This document shows positions 1-6,970 of a stretch of 12,980 nucleotides of DNA, in pieces. The number at the start of each line of letters is the position of its first letter. Position 1 is the first letter of the stretch. The notes beneath the pieces were generated by a model. The model had not been told where the DNA came from, ran no database searches, and worked only from the letters and a program-made list of their open reading frames with translations. The stretch is from Hyphomicrobiales bacterium (GTDB lineage: Bacteria; Pseudomonadota; Alphaproteobacteria; Rhizobiales; Devosiaceae), in contig JALWTJ010000446.1 in assembly GCA_027082895.1 (NCBI GenBank), positions 1 to 12,980 on the forward strand, written 5' to 3'. Position numbers and translations under genes: made by a program.

Positions 1-960
1 GCCGGGTTCGATCAGCCCAGCGCCGGCAGGATCTTCATCAACGGTGATGAAGTGAAGGACACCCCCGCCCACAAGCGATCCATCGGCATGGTGTTCCAGC
101 GTCTGGCGCTGTTTCCCCACATGACGGCGGCAAAAAATGTGGCCTATCCGCTCAAGATGCGCCGTTTCGATCCGGCAGAGATTCCCGGCCGGGTGGAGAA
201 ATATCTCAAGCTGGTGCAACTGGAGGGGTTCGGGGACCGCTACCCCCACGAACTGTCCGGGGGCCAGCAGCAGCGCGTGGCCATTGCCCGGGCTCTCTCG
301 TTCAGCCCCGACCTGCTGTTGCTGGATGAACCGCTTTCGGCCCTGGACAAGAAGTTGCGCGAGGAAATGCAACTGGAGTTTCGGCGTATCCAGCAGGAAC
401 TGGGGGTGACAACGATCAATGTCACCCACGATCAGCGCGAGGCGCTGGTCATGTCCGATCAGATCGTGGTGATGAACGAGGGAAAGGTGCAGCAGGCCGA
501 TACGCCGGTGAACATGTACCGGAATCCGCGCAACCGGTTCGTTGCCGGTTTTGTCGGCATGACGTCCATGTTTGGCGGGCAGGTCAGCCAGAGCAGCGAT
601 ACCGGCTTGGAAATCCGGGTGGGCGACCGGGTTTTGCAGGCCCGTCCGGGGGCCACGGACATGCCGGCGGGGGCCCGGGTGGATTGTGCGATCCGGGCGG
701 AGCAGATCCGGTTTGCTTCCGAGAAGGAGGACGGGCTGGACAATCGTGTCAAGGGTGTTGTCCGACAACGGATATTTGAAGGCGACCGGGTTCTCTATGT
801 CATCGGGGTGCCGGAACTGGGCGGGGTGGACCTGCACCTGTTCGACCATGACCCGGTGGCCCACAGGGAACATGATCGCGACGAGACGGTGACCCTGGGC
901 TGGAACGCCCGGGACATGTTTGCCTTTCCGGCTGATGCACAGGGCACGCGGGAGTATTGA
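1..960 (+). CDS. ABC transporter ATP-binding protein, PotA/spermidine-putrescine type (5' partial)
   Basis: Cytoplasmic ATPase of an ABC importer; it powers uptake of the solute delivered by the binding protein encoded just downstream. The reading frame is open from base 1, so the N-terminus, including Walker A, lies before the window; it enters at AGFDQPSAGRI, the segment that normally follows Walker A. Visible in order: Q-loop (MVFQ, about 91-102), ABC signature LSGGQQQR (253-276), Walker B with D-loop LLLLDEPLSALD (about 310-345) and the switch histidine in NVTHDQ (about 418-435). The remaining ~150 residues fit the C-terminal TOBE-type regulatory domain of the PotA/FbpC/MalK group. The stop at 958-960 is followed by 47 bases and then the binding-protein gene, so they are probably co-transcribed. 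Family assignment is firm. The substrate is not: PotA-type ATPases serve polyamine, iron, phosphonate and other importers. Confidence 0.93.
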   Translation, partial: AGFDQPSAGRIFINGDEVKDTPAHKRSIGMVFQRLALFPHMTAAKNVAYPLKMRRFDPAEIPGRVEKYLKLVQLEGFGDRYPHELSGGQQQRVAIARALSFSPDLLLLDEPLSALDKKLREEMQLEFRRIQQELGVTTINVTHDQREALVMSDQIVVMNEGKVQQADTPVNMYRNPRNRFVAGFVGMTSMFGGQVSQSSDTGLEIRVGDRVLQARPGATDMPAGARVDCAIRAEQIRFASEKEDGLDNRVKGVVRQRIFEGDRVLYVIGVPELGGVDLHLFDHDPVAHREHDRDETVTLGWNARDMFAFPADAQGTREY

Positions 961-990
961 GTTTAACAATCATCATCAAGCAACCATGAC

Positions 991-997
991 AAGGGAG
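991..997 (+). promoter_or_regulatory. Ribosome binding site of the solute-binding protein gene
   Basis: AAGGGAG lies 10 bases before the ATG at 1008. It is a strong Shine-Dalgarno match and supports that start. The 47-base gap before the gene shows no convincing terminator or promoter. Confidence 0.6.
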
Positions 998-1007
998 ACT
1001 TACGAAC

Positions 1008-2099
1008 ATGACCAGAAAACCGATTTTTCTGACGAGCCGGCGCACCGTGCTCAAGACAGGGGCTGCGGCAGCAGGCATGCTGGCCATGCCCGCAATCCTG
1101 AAGGCGCAGGACAAGCCGGGCGAGATCATCGTCAGGGCCTGGGGTGGCGCCTGGGGCGATGCCCTGCGGGAGGGGGTCGCTGACCCGTTCACCGCGGCAA
1201 CCGGCATCAATGTGCGGTTCGATTTTACCGAGGACAACGAGATCAAGCCCAAAATCTGGTCGGCGGTGGATCAGGGCCGGGTGCCCCCGATCCATGTGAA
1301 TTGGGACACCACTACCAACGCCACCATTTCTGCCCTTCGCGGGGTTACGGTTGACCTGAGCGATCTGTCCAACCTGGACGGATTGCTGCCCCTTGCCAAG
1401 CCGGCCGGGCTGGATGGCTATCCGCTGGTCAACACCTATGCCTATGTCTATGTGTGTGCGTACCGCAAGGAAGCCTTCCCCGATGGGCCGCCCAAGAGCT
1501 GGAACGTTCTGATCGATCCCAAGTTCAAGGGCCGCATTGCCCTTTATGATGACGGCATCGGCTTCAACCCGATTGCCGTTCTGGCGGGGGGCGGAACCCT
1601 GGCGGATATTCCGGACAATATGGAGCCGGGCTATGCGTTCTATCGCAAGGTGCGCGACAATAACCCGCTTCTGGGTGAGGATCCCGATTTTACCAGCTGG
1701 TTCCAGAATGGTGAAATCGACGTGGCCTGCACCATTTCGGTGAATGCGCGCGAAGCCAAGCAGAACGGAATCGACGTGGAATGGACCATTCCCGAAGAGG
1801 GGTGCAAGGTGGACACGGACGGGCTGTGGGTGCCCCGTGGCCTGCCGGCTAACGAGGAACACTGGGCCAAGGAGTTCGTCAATTTTGCCCTGTCCCGGGA
1901 TGCGCAGCAGAAATGGTGCTCCCTGCTCGGGCTGCCGCCGGTCTATCCGGGGCTTGAGCCGCCGGCCGATCTGGTGGGCGATCCCGCCTATCCGACCACG
2001 GAGGCCGATTTTGCCCGGCTGATCTCCATTCCATCGCCGATTCTGGTGGAAAATCAGCCGATCTGGTTCTCCAGGTTCAACGAAATCTTCCAGGGCTGA
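1008..2099 (+). CDS. Periplasmic solute-binding protein of a PotD/PotF-like ABC importer, Tat-exported
   Basis: Extracytoplasmic binding protein (363 aa) that captures the solute and hands it to the two permeases encoded next. The N-terminus is a twin-arginine signal: SRRTVLK at residues 10-16, then a hydrophobic Ala-rich stretch (about 17-30), with a plausible signal-peptidase site after Ala33 (LKA|QD). The mature protein begins with IIVRAWGGAWGDAL, the first strand and loop typical of family-1/8 solute-binding proteins near PotD, PotF and FbpA. The length is normal for the family. The start is set by a strong RBS and by the signal peptide. Position within an ATPase/permease operon confirms the role. 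The ligand cannot be read from the sequence: I could not match the known polyamine-binding residues of PotD with confidence, and the adjacent HisD-like enzyme hints at another small solute. Confidence 0.92.
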   Translation: MTRKPIFLTSRRTVLKTGAAAAGMLAMPAILKAQDKPGEIIVRAWGGAWGDALREGVADPFTAATGINVRFDFTEDNEIKPKIWSAVDQGRVPPIHVNWDTTTNATISALRGVTVDLSDLSNLDGLLPLAKPAGLDGYPLVNTYAYVYVCAYRKEAFPDGPPKSWNVLIDPKFKGRIALYDDGIGFNPIAVLAGGGTLADIPDNMEPGYAFYRKVRDNNPLLGEDPDFTSWFQNGEIDVACTISVNAREAKQNGIDVEWTIPEEGCKVDTDGLWVPRGLPANEEHWAKEFVNFALSRDAQQKWCSLLGLPPVYPGLEPPADLVGDPAYPTTEADFARLISIPSPILVENQPIWFSRFNEIFQG

Positions 2100-2121
2100 A
2101 CGGCGCTGGACCAACAGGCTT

Positions 2122-2141
2122 CCGGGGGATGCTTCTCCCGG
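2122..2141 (+). other. Intercistronic stem-loop between binding-protein and permease genes
   Basis: CCGGGGGA (2122-2129) pairs with TCTCCCGG (2134-2141): eight base pairs including one G-T (G-U in RNA) pair, closing a four-base loop. No T-run follows, so it is not a classical terminator. Such hairpins after binding-protein genes often protect the upstream mRNA or damp downstream expression, which fits the higher need for binding protein than for permease. That function is inferred. The 5' arm covers a possible ATG at 2129, which argues against using that start. Confidence 0.45.
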
Positions 2142-2161
2142 GAGCAACGCGACGGGAATTC

Positions 2162-3106
2162 ATGAAACGGGAACAGGAAAACAGGTTGCCGCTGAGCTGG
2201 AAACTGCTTGACGGCATGGAAAGGGTCGTGGCCTTTGTCTGGCCGTCCCGCTTCCGGCATGCGGTGGGCTGGTGGTTCCTGCTGCCGGCGCTGGCCCTTG
2301 TCGGTATCCTGCTGATCGGGCTGGGATACATGGTGCAGTACAGCCTGCATGAACTGGATATTTCCACCTATCGTTTGCGTGCCGATTATTCCCTTGCCAA
2401 TTTTGCCACCTTCCTTGAGCGGCCGGTCTACATGCGCGTGCTGGTGCGTACGCTGCTGGCCTCCGTCATCGTGACCGGAGTGACCATGGTGCTGGCCTTT
2501 CCCTATGCCTATCAACTGGTACGGGTGCGCTCTGCTGCCATGCGCAAATTCCTGCTGATAGCGCTGTTTCTGCCCTTCTTCATCGGGCAGGTGGTGCGGG
2601 CCTATGGCTGGCTGATCATTCTGGGGCGCGAGGGACTGGTCAACGGCATTCTGGGACAGTTCGGGATCGCACCCCTCAACCTGCTGTTCAATTATCCGTC
2701 GGTGGTTTTCGGGCTGATCCAGTACATGCTGCCCTTTGCCGTGCTGTTGATCATTCCGGCGGTGGCGGCCATCAGCGAGGATGTGGAACTGGCCTCCGAA
2801 GGGCTGGGAGCCAACTGGTGGGCGACCTTTCGCCATGTGCTTCTTCCCATGGCGCGGCCGGGGCTGGTGGGGGCGGGCATCGTCGTATTCACCCTGACCA
2901 TGACGGATTTCGCCATGCCTGAAATCATGGGGGGCGGCAAGAACGACTTTTTTGCCAGCGCCATCTATGACGGCTTTTTCCAATTGTCCAATCCGGGGCT
3001 GGGGGCGGCCCTGTCGATCATTCTGGTCGTGGTGGGAAGCGTCATCGTTTCCGGGGCGTTCTTTCTGGCCGGTGCCGCATCACTCAAGGCGCGGGGAGGG
3101 GGCTGA
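2162..3106 (+). CDS. ABC transporter permease, PotB-like
   Basis: Inner-membrane subunit (314 aa) of the binding-protein-dependent importer. About six hydrophobic segments are visible: near residues 35-57, 96-118, 128-152, 180-205, 233-252 and 275-305. The cytoplasmic EAA loop that contacts the ATPase is clear at about 209-230 (ELASEGLGANWW, then HVLLPMARPG). The N-terminus before the first membrane segment is longer and more basic than in E. coli PotB. The start at 2162 is preferred over an in-frame ATG at 2129 because the latter sits inside a stem-loop and has no spaced RBS; the RBS for 2162 (GGGA, four bases upstream) is weak, so the exact start is uncertain. Its stop overlaps the next permease start by one base (TGATG), indicating translational coupling. 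Confidence 0.9.
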   Translation: MKREQENRLPLSWKLLDGMERVVAFVWPSRFRHAVGWWFLLPALALVGILLIGLGYMVQYSLHELDISTYRLRADYSLANFATFLERPVYMRVLVRTLLASVIVTGVTMVLAFPYAYQLVRVRSAAMRKFLLIALFLPFFIGQVVRAYGWLIILGREGLVNGILGQFGIAPLNLLFNYPSVVFGLIQYMLPFAVLLIIPAVAAISEDVELASEGLGANWWATFRHVLLPMARPGLVGAGIVVFTLTMTDFAMPEIMGGGKNDFFASAIYDGFFQLSNPGLGAALSIILVVVGSVIVSGAFFLAGAASLKARGGG

Positions 3107-3906
3107 TGAAAAACGCTTTTTCCAAGAAGCTGGTCCTGTGGTCGCTGGTCTGGTTCTCGGTCATTACCCTCAGCCTGCCCACCATCATCGTGGTGGGGGC
3201 CTCGTTCACCGCCGGTGACATCATCCAGTTTCCACCGGAGGGATTTTCCCTGCGCTGGTATCAGAAACTGTGGGAACTGGAGGGATTCAAGCAGGCCCTT
3301 GGCCGCACGGTCTATGTGTCGGTGATCTGCACCCTGCTTGCCCTGCCGGTGGGGACTCTGGCCGCGATTGCGCTGGCGCGTTACCGTTTCTGCTTCGCCA
3401 ACCTCATTCAGGTCTACCTGATGCTGCCCTTTACCATTCCGCTGGTGGTGTCGGGCATCTCCATGATGATCTTTTTCGGTGAAATCCGGATATTGGGGAA
3501 ATTGTGGCCGGTGGGGGTTGCCCTGTGCCTGATCAACATTCCGTTCATGATCTGGTCGGTGACCGCTTCCATCAATGCGCTGGACCCTGAACTTGAAAAT
3601 GCCTCCTACAATTGCGGGGCGCCTCCGGTGCAGACCTTTTTCAGCGTGACGCTGCCTTCGGTGATGCCCGGCATCATTACCGGGGCGTTGCTGATGTTCA
3701 TCCTGGCCTTCAACGAGTTCCTCGTTTCCCTGTTTCTCACCGATTCGCGGACGGTGACCTTGCCAGTGCAGATCTACAATTCCATTCGCAGCGTCATCAC
3801 GCCGGACCTGGCGGCGGTTTCGGTGCTCTACATCATCATTGCCCTTGTTGCGATCTGGCTGCTGGACCGCCTGGTGGGGCTGGAAATTTTCCTGCGGTCC
3901 AAATGA
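3106..3906 (+). CDS. ABC transporter permease, PotC-like
   Basis: Second inner-membrane subunit (266 aa, normal for PotC). Hydrophobic segments lie near residues 10-32, 68-92, 100-125, 135-152, 186-208 and 236-257. The EAA loop is at about 164-184 (ENASYNCGA, ending SVTLP), with the conserved GA and the LP that follows. It pairs with the upstream PotB-like protein to form the channel. The start overlaps the preceding stop by one base. The stop at 3904-3906 overlaps an ATG at 3903, and the next gene starts 14 bases later, so the dehydrogenase is in the same transcript. The family assignment is clear; the substrate is not determined by the permease sequence. Confidence 0.92.
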   Translation: MKNAFSKKLVLWSLVWFSVITLSLPTIIVVGASFTAGDIIQFPPEGFSLRWYQKLWELEGFKQALGRTVYVSVICTLLALPVGTLAAIALARYRFCFANLIQVYLMLPFTIPLVVSGISMMIFFGEIRILGKLWPVGVALCLINIPFMIWSVTASINALDPELENASYNCGAPPVQTFFSVTLPSVMPGIITGALLMFILAFNEFLVSLFLTDSRTVTLPVQIYNSIRSVITPDLAAVSVLYIIIALVAIWLLDRLVGLEIFLRSK

Positions 3907-3907
3907 C

Positions 3908-3913
3908 GGGAGG
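3908..3913 (+). promoter_or_regulatory. Ribosome binding site deciding the start of the HisD-like gene
   Basis: GGGAGG lies seven bases before the ATG at 3921. It favours this start over the ATG at 3903, which overlaps the permease stop (ATGA) and would add only six residues. Confidence 0.65.
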
Positions 3914-3920
3914 TCGCGCC

Positions 3921-5252
3921 ATGACCGGAAAAATCACGTTACACGAGCTTGAAGGCCTGTCCGGGGAGGCGCGTGCAGCGCTTTTCCGGCGGGCGGAGGG
4001 CGATCTGGCACCATTTGTCGAGCGGGTAAAGCCGATCATCGACGCGGTGCAACGGGAAGGGGACGAGGCGCTGGCACGTTTCGCCCGGGAATTCGACAAT
4101 GCGCCGGTCAGCCCGGATGCCATTGCCGCCACGGAAGCGGATTTCGAGCAGGCATTCAGGGATGTGGATGCGGACATGATCCGCGTTCTCGACTTCTGCA
4201 TCGACAATGTGCGGCGTTTTCATCAGGCGCAGATGCCGGAGGAAATGTGGGTCAGGGAAATGCATCCGGGGGTGCTGGCGGGGGAAAAGGTGGTGCCGAT
4301 CGAGTCGGTGGCCTGCTATGTGCCCCGGGGCAAGGGGTCGTTTCCGTCCGTGGTCATGATGACGGCGGTGCCGGCGGTGGTTGCCGGCGTTCCTCAGCCG
4401 GTCATCATCACGCCGCCGGGGCCGGACGGGAAAATCGATGCGGCAACGCTGGTGGCGGCACGGCTGGCCGGGGTGGAAAAGGTCTACAAATGCGGGGGCG
4501 CGCAAGGAGTGGCCGCGGTTGCCCATGGCACCGAGACGGTGCCGCGCTGCATGAAGATCGTGGGGCCGGGCAGCCCGTGGGTGGTGGCGGCCAAGCAGGT
4601 GCTGGCTTATCGGATCGACCCCGGTATTCCAGCCGGGCCGAGCGAGGCGATCATTCTGGCCGATGATACGGCCAACGGGCGGGTGGCGGCCCTTGATCTG
4701 CTGATCGAGTCCGAGCACGGGCCGGACAGTTCGGCCTATCTGGTGACCTGTTCGCGCCGGGTGGCCGAAGAAGCGTTGGCCGCCATTCCCGGTTACTGGC
4801 GGCAGATGGGGGCGCAGCGGGTTGAATTTTCCGCAACTGTTCTGGGGGGTGAGCGCGGCGGCATCGTTCTTTGTCCGGACATGGATCAGGCCATTGATTT
4901 CGTCAATGAATATGCGCCCGAACATCTGCAGGTGCATGCGCAAAGTCCGTTCGATTATCTGGGGCGCCTGACAAATGCGGGGGAAATCCTTCTGGGAGAG
5001 CATACCCCGGTCTGCATCGGCAATTTTACCCTTGGACCCAACGCGGTTCTGCCCACCAATGCGGCAGCCCGGACTCGTTCACCGCTGGGGGTCCATGATT
5101 ATCTCAAGACCATTTCCATCGGTCATGTGACCAGAAAGGGCTATGATCTTTTGGCGCCTCAAGCGCATGCATTTGCCCTTTACGAGGGGTTTGATGCCCA
5201 TGCCAATGCGGTGTCGGAAACGAGGGAAAAGGCTTTTTCGGGCGATTCGTAA
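3921..5252 (+). CDS. HisD-superfamily NAD-dependent dehydrogenase (histidinol dehydrogenase paralogue, substrate unknown)
   Basis: A 443-residue protein of the histidinol dehydrogenase fold; canonical members oxidise an alcohol to a carboxylate in two NAD-dependent steps using zinc. Compared from memory with E. coli HisD, the catalytic pair is kept (E334-H335 in YAPEHL, for E326-H327), as are H266 (H262), E422 (E414) and H427 (H419). Changed positions are E263 for zinc ligand Q259, N368 for zinc ligand D360, V364 for E356 and A375 for H367, the latter two contacting histidinol. The loop usually PGG is PRGKG, adding R136 and K138. Spacing between the aligned positions is constant, so the alignment is sound. 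The gene follows an importer operon and has no his genes around it. I infer a catabolic dehydrogenase for the imported solute; the sulfopropanediol dehydrogenase HpsN is a known example of such a HisD paralogue, but identity with it is unproven. Confidence 0.88.
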   Translation: MTGKITLHELEGLSGEARAALFRRAEGDLAPFVERVKPIIDAVQREGDEALARFAREFDNAPVSPDAIAATEADFEQAFRDVDADMIRVLDFCIDNVRRFHQAQMPEEMWVREMHPGVLAGEKVVPIESVACYVPRGKGSFPSVVMMTAVPAVVAGVPQPVIITPPGPDGKIDAATLVAARLAGVEKVYKCGGAQGVAAVAHGTETVPRCMKIVGPGSPWVVAAKQVLAYRIDPGIPAGPSEAIILADDTANGRVAALDLLIESEHGPDSSAYLVTCSRRVAEEALAAIPGYWRQMGAQRVEFSATVLGGERGGIVLCPDMDQAIDFVNEYAPEHLQVHAQSPFDYLGRLTNAGEILLGEHTPVCIGNFTLGPNAVLPTNAAARTRSPLGVHDYLKTISIGHVTRKGYDLLAPQAHAFALYEGFDAHANAVSETREKAFSGDS

Positions 5253-5280
5253 GCCGGATACGATGGGGATGGGAAGATGT

Positions 5281-5312
5281 GCGGGGCTCAGGTGGCCCGG
5301 CTTTTTTTCGTT
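5281..5312 (+). terminator. Possible Rho-independent terminator of the importer/HisD-like operon
   Basis: GGGC (5284-5287) and GCCC (5295-5298) form a stem with a seven-base loop, extended by two more pairs past a G-G mismatch (GC at 5281-5282 with GC at 5300-5301). It is followed directly by TTTTTTT, then CG and TTTT. It lies 29 bases after the HisD-like stop and overlaps the last codons of the convergent exporter gene. The stem is short, so confidence is moderate. No matching T-run exists for the opposite direction. Confidence 0.5.
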
Positions 5313-6193
5313 TTAGGGGTCTTGCGCCGGAACAGGCGGCCATCGATCAGCAGCAGGCCGATGAAAATGGCGCCCATGCCCAGGAAATGGATCGCTTGCA
5401 GCCGTTCGTTCAGGATGATCGTTCCCAGAAGGATTGCTGAAATCGGCGCGATGAAGGTGGTAACGGTGAAATTGGTGGCCCCCACCACCGGCAGGATGCG
5501 GTACATCAGGAAGAAGGCAAGGGTGGTGGCCATGAGGCCGATGCCCATCAATGCGCCCCAGCCCTGGGCCGTGCTCAGGCGGGGAACACCGTGGGTGAAA
5601 GCGGCGAGGATGGTGGCGGAAAATGTGGCCCCCGTCAGGGCAAGGGTGGCAATGACCGTTGGGTCCATGTGCTGGAATTTGCGTGTCCAGTTCAGGGAAA
5701 CCGCATAGCAGGTGGTGGCCAGAATACAGGCGCCAATGGCCCACAATTCGCTGCTTCCACCGCTGGAAAGGGCCGGGCTGGCAAGAATCATGACGCCGGA
5801 AAATCCGGCAAGAACACCGAGGGACTTGTTCCATGTGGCTTTTTCACCACCATTCCAGAAATGGGAGACGAGTACCGTCATGATGGGGGTCATGGCGTTG
5901 ACGATGGCGGCAACACCGCTGGCCAGATAGTTCTGGGACAGGGGGAACAGGGCAAAGGGAATGGTATAGGTCAGGGTGCCAAGGGCCAGCATGTTCAGAT
6001 AGGTCTTGGGGTCGCGCGGCAGGGGCGCGCGCAGGGCCAGCAGGATAACCCACGAGCCAAGGGCGCCCACGCCCACCCGGCCTGCCGATACCCACAGGGG
6101 CCCCAGTTCGCGGATGAGAATGGCATTGAACAGGAACGAACTGCCCCAGATGGTGCCCAGAACGGCAATGATGATCCAGTTGCGTAGTGACAT
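5288..6193 (-). CDS. DMT-superfamily transporter, EamA family (RhaT/YdcZ-like exporter)
   Basis: Inner-membrane carrier (301 aa) with about ten hydrophobic segments arranged as two EamA repeats, the first opening with AVLGTIWGSSFLFNAIL and the second around residues 150-290 (ending GMGAIFIGLLLIDG). The tail is short and strongly basic (RRKTPKTKKSR), placing the C-terminus in the cytoplasm. EamA proteins mostly export amino acids, metabolites or drugs; the substrate cannot be told here. The ATG at 6193 is chosen because GGAGAAG precedes it and the membrane segment begins at once; the longer in-frame reading from 6307 adds 38 polar residues without an RBS. It is convergent with the HisD-like gene and lies 156 bases downstream of purN, so it is probably independent of both. 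Confidence 0.9.
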   Translation of the reverse strand: MSLRNWIIIAVLGTIWGSSFLFNAILIRELGPLWVSAGRVGVGALGSWVILLALRAPLPRDPKTYLNMLALGTLTYTIPFALFPLSQNYLASGVAAIVNAMTPIMTVLVSHFWNGGEKATWNKSLGVLAGFSGVMILASPALSSGGSSELWAIGACILATTCYAVSLNWTRKFQHMDPTVIATLALTGATFSATILAAFTHGVPRLSTAQGWGALMGIGLMATTLAFFLMYRILPVVGATNFTVTTFIAPISAILLGTIILNERLQAIHFLGMGAIFIGLLLIDGRLFRRKTPKTKKSRAT

Positions 6194-6198
6194 GGAAT

Positions 6199-6205
6199 CT
6201 TCTCC
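6199..6205 (-). promoter_or_regulatory. Ribosome binding site deciding the start of the EamA transporter
   Basis: On the minus strand GGAGAAG sits five bases before the ATG at 6193. This supports the shorter protein over the 38-residue N-terminal extension. Confidence 0.6.
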
Positions 6206-6317
6206 AGTTTTGGTACGCCATCCATTGCGGAGTGCCCGGTTGTCCCGTGCGACATTAGGGGCGGTCCGGTGCCCTGTCGAACCGATTTTGACGATGGTTG
6301 CGATCAATCTGCGTGAT

Positions 6318-6346
6318 GGGGCCGTCCCGATGCGGGCGGGCGCCCC
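6318..6346 (-). terminator. GC-rich stem-loop just after purN
   Basis: On the minus strand GGGGC (6346-6342) pairs with GCCCC (6322-6318), with an inner CCCG-CAT-CGGG hairpin in the loop. It begins four bases after the purN stop. No T-run follows, so it is either a weak or Rho-assisted terminator or an mRNA-stabilising structure. The rest of the 156-base gap down to 6194 shows nothing else I can name. Confidence 0.3.
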
Positions 6347-6349
6347 GTT

Positions 6350-6970
6350 TCAGTGCTTTGTCGGTGCCGGGGGCAGGGCGATTTCTCCCCGGGCCAGCAT
6401 GGCAAGGGCTTCGGGATAGATCCTGTGTTCGATCTCCAGCACCCTTGCGGCAAGGGTTTGGGGGGTGTCGTGGGGCAGGACGGGCAGGGATTGCTGGAGG
6501 ATGGGGGGGCCTGCGTCCAGTTCCGGCTCCACGAAATGCACCGTGCAGCCATGTTCGGCGTCCCCGGCTTGCAAGGCCCGGCGGTGGGTATCCAGTCCCT
6601 TGAACCTGGGCAGCAGGGAGGGGTGAATGTTAATCAGGCGGCCGTGCCAGTGATCAACGAAATCCGCACTCAGAATGCGCATAAACCCGGCCAGGCAGAC
6701 GATGTCCGTCTTCCATGCGTGCAATTGGCGGGTCATTGCGGCGTCGGCGGCAGGGCGGTCCGTAAACTCGGCCAGCCTGTTGATGGCGGTGGGAACGCCT
6801 TCCCGGTGTGCCCGCTCCAGCCCGGCGGCGGCGGGCGTGCTGGCGATGACCCCGACAATGCGGGCCGGGTACGTTTCCACGCGGCTGGCGCGGATCAGGC
6901 ATTCCATGTTGGAGCCACGGCCTGAAATCAGCACGGCAACGTTTTTCCTGCTGGTCTTTTCCCCGGTCAT
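6350..6970 (-). CDS. purN: Phosphoribosylglycinamide formyltransferase (GAR transformylase 1)
   Basis: Cytosolic enzyme of de novo purine synthesis. It transfers the formyl group of 10-formyl-tetrahydrofolate to glycinamide ribonucleotide, giving FGAR. The 206-residue length is normal. The phosphate-binding loop is ISGRGSN at residues 15-21 (GRGSN in place of the common GSGSN). The catalytic triad is complete: N114 and H116 in INIHPSLLP and D152 in ELDAGP, with the same 38-residue N-to-D spacing as E. coli N106/D144. Folate-site residues follow HPSLLPRFKGLDTH. The start codon overlaps the purM stop by four bases (ATGA), so translation is probably coupled with PurM, which acts two steps later. 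Pairing of purM and purN is widespread in proteobacteria. Confidence 0.96.
   Translation of the reverse strand: MTGEKTSRKNVAVLISGRGSNMECLIRASRVETYPARIVGVIASTPAAAGLERAHREGVPTAINRLAEFTDRPAADAAMTRQLHAWKTDIVCLAGFMRILSADFVDHWHGRLINIHPSLLPRFKGLDTHRRALQAGDAEHGCTVHFVEPELDAGPPILQQSLPVLPHDTPQTLAARVLEIEHRIYPEALAMLARGEIALPPAPTKH

Noticed and set aside
963..2147. A 394-codon open frame antisense to the binding-protein gene
   Set aside because: Shadow of a clear Tat-exported binding protein; no recognisable motif and composition typical of antisense frames in GC-rich DNA.
3612..3920. Upstream in-frame extension of the HisD-like protein
   Set aside because: It lies inside the PotC-like gene in another frame, has shadow-like composition, and the RBS GGGAGG points to ATG 3921.
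5288..6193. Possible membership of the EamA exporter in the importer/HisD-like module
   Set aside because: It is convergent with that operon and has its own RBS and upstream gap, so no functional link can be claimed from position alone.
6194..6307. 38-residue N-terminal extension of the EamA exporter
   Set aside because: Polar, without an RBS, and unlike the family, in which the first membrane helix starts at the N-terminus; GGAGAAG supports ATG 6193.
6441..6457. Palindrome ACCCTTGCGGCAAGGGT
   Set aside because: It lies in the coding sequence of the well-conserved purN C-terminal region (TLAARV) and similar CAAGGG strings are common here through codon bias; no regulatory role is supported.
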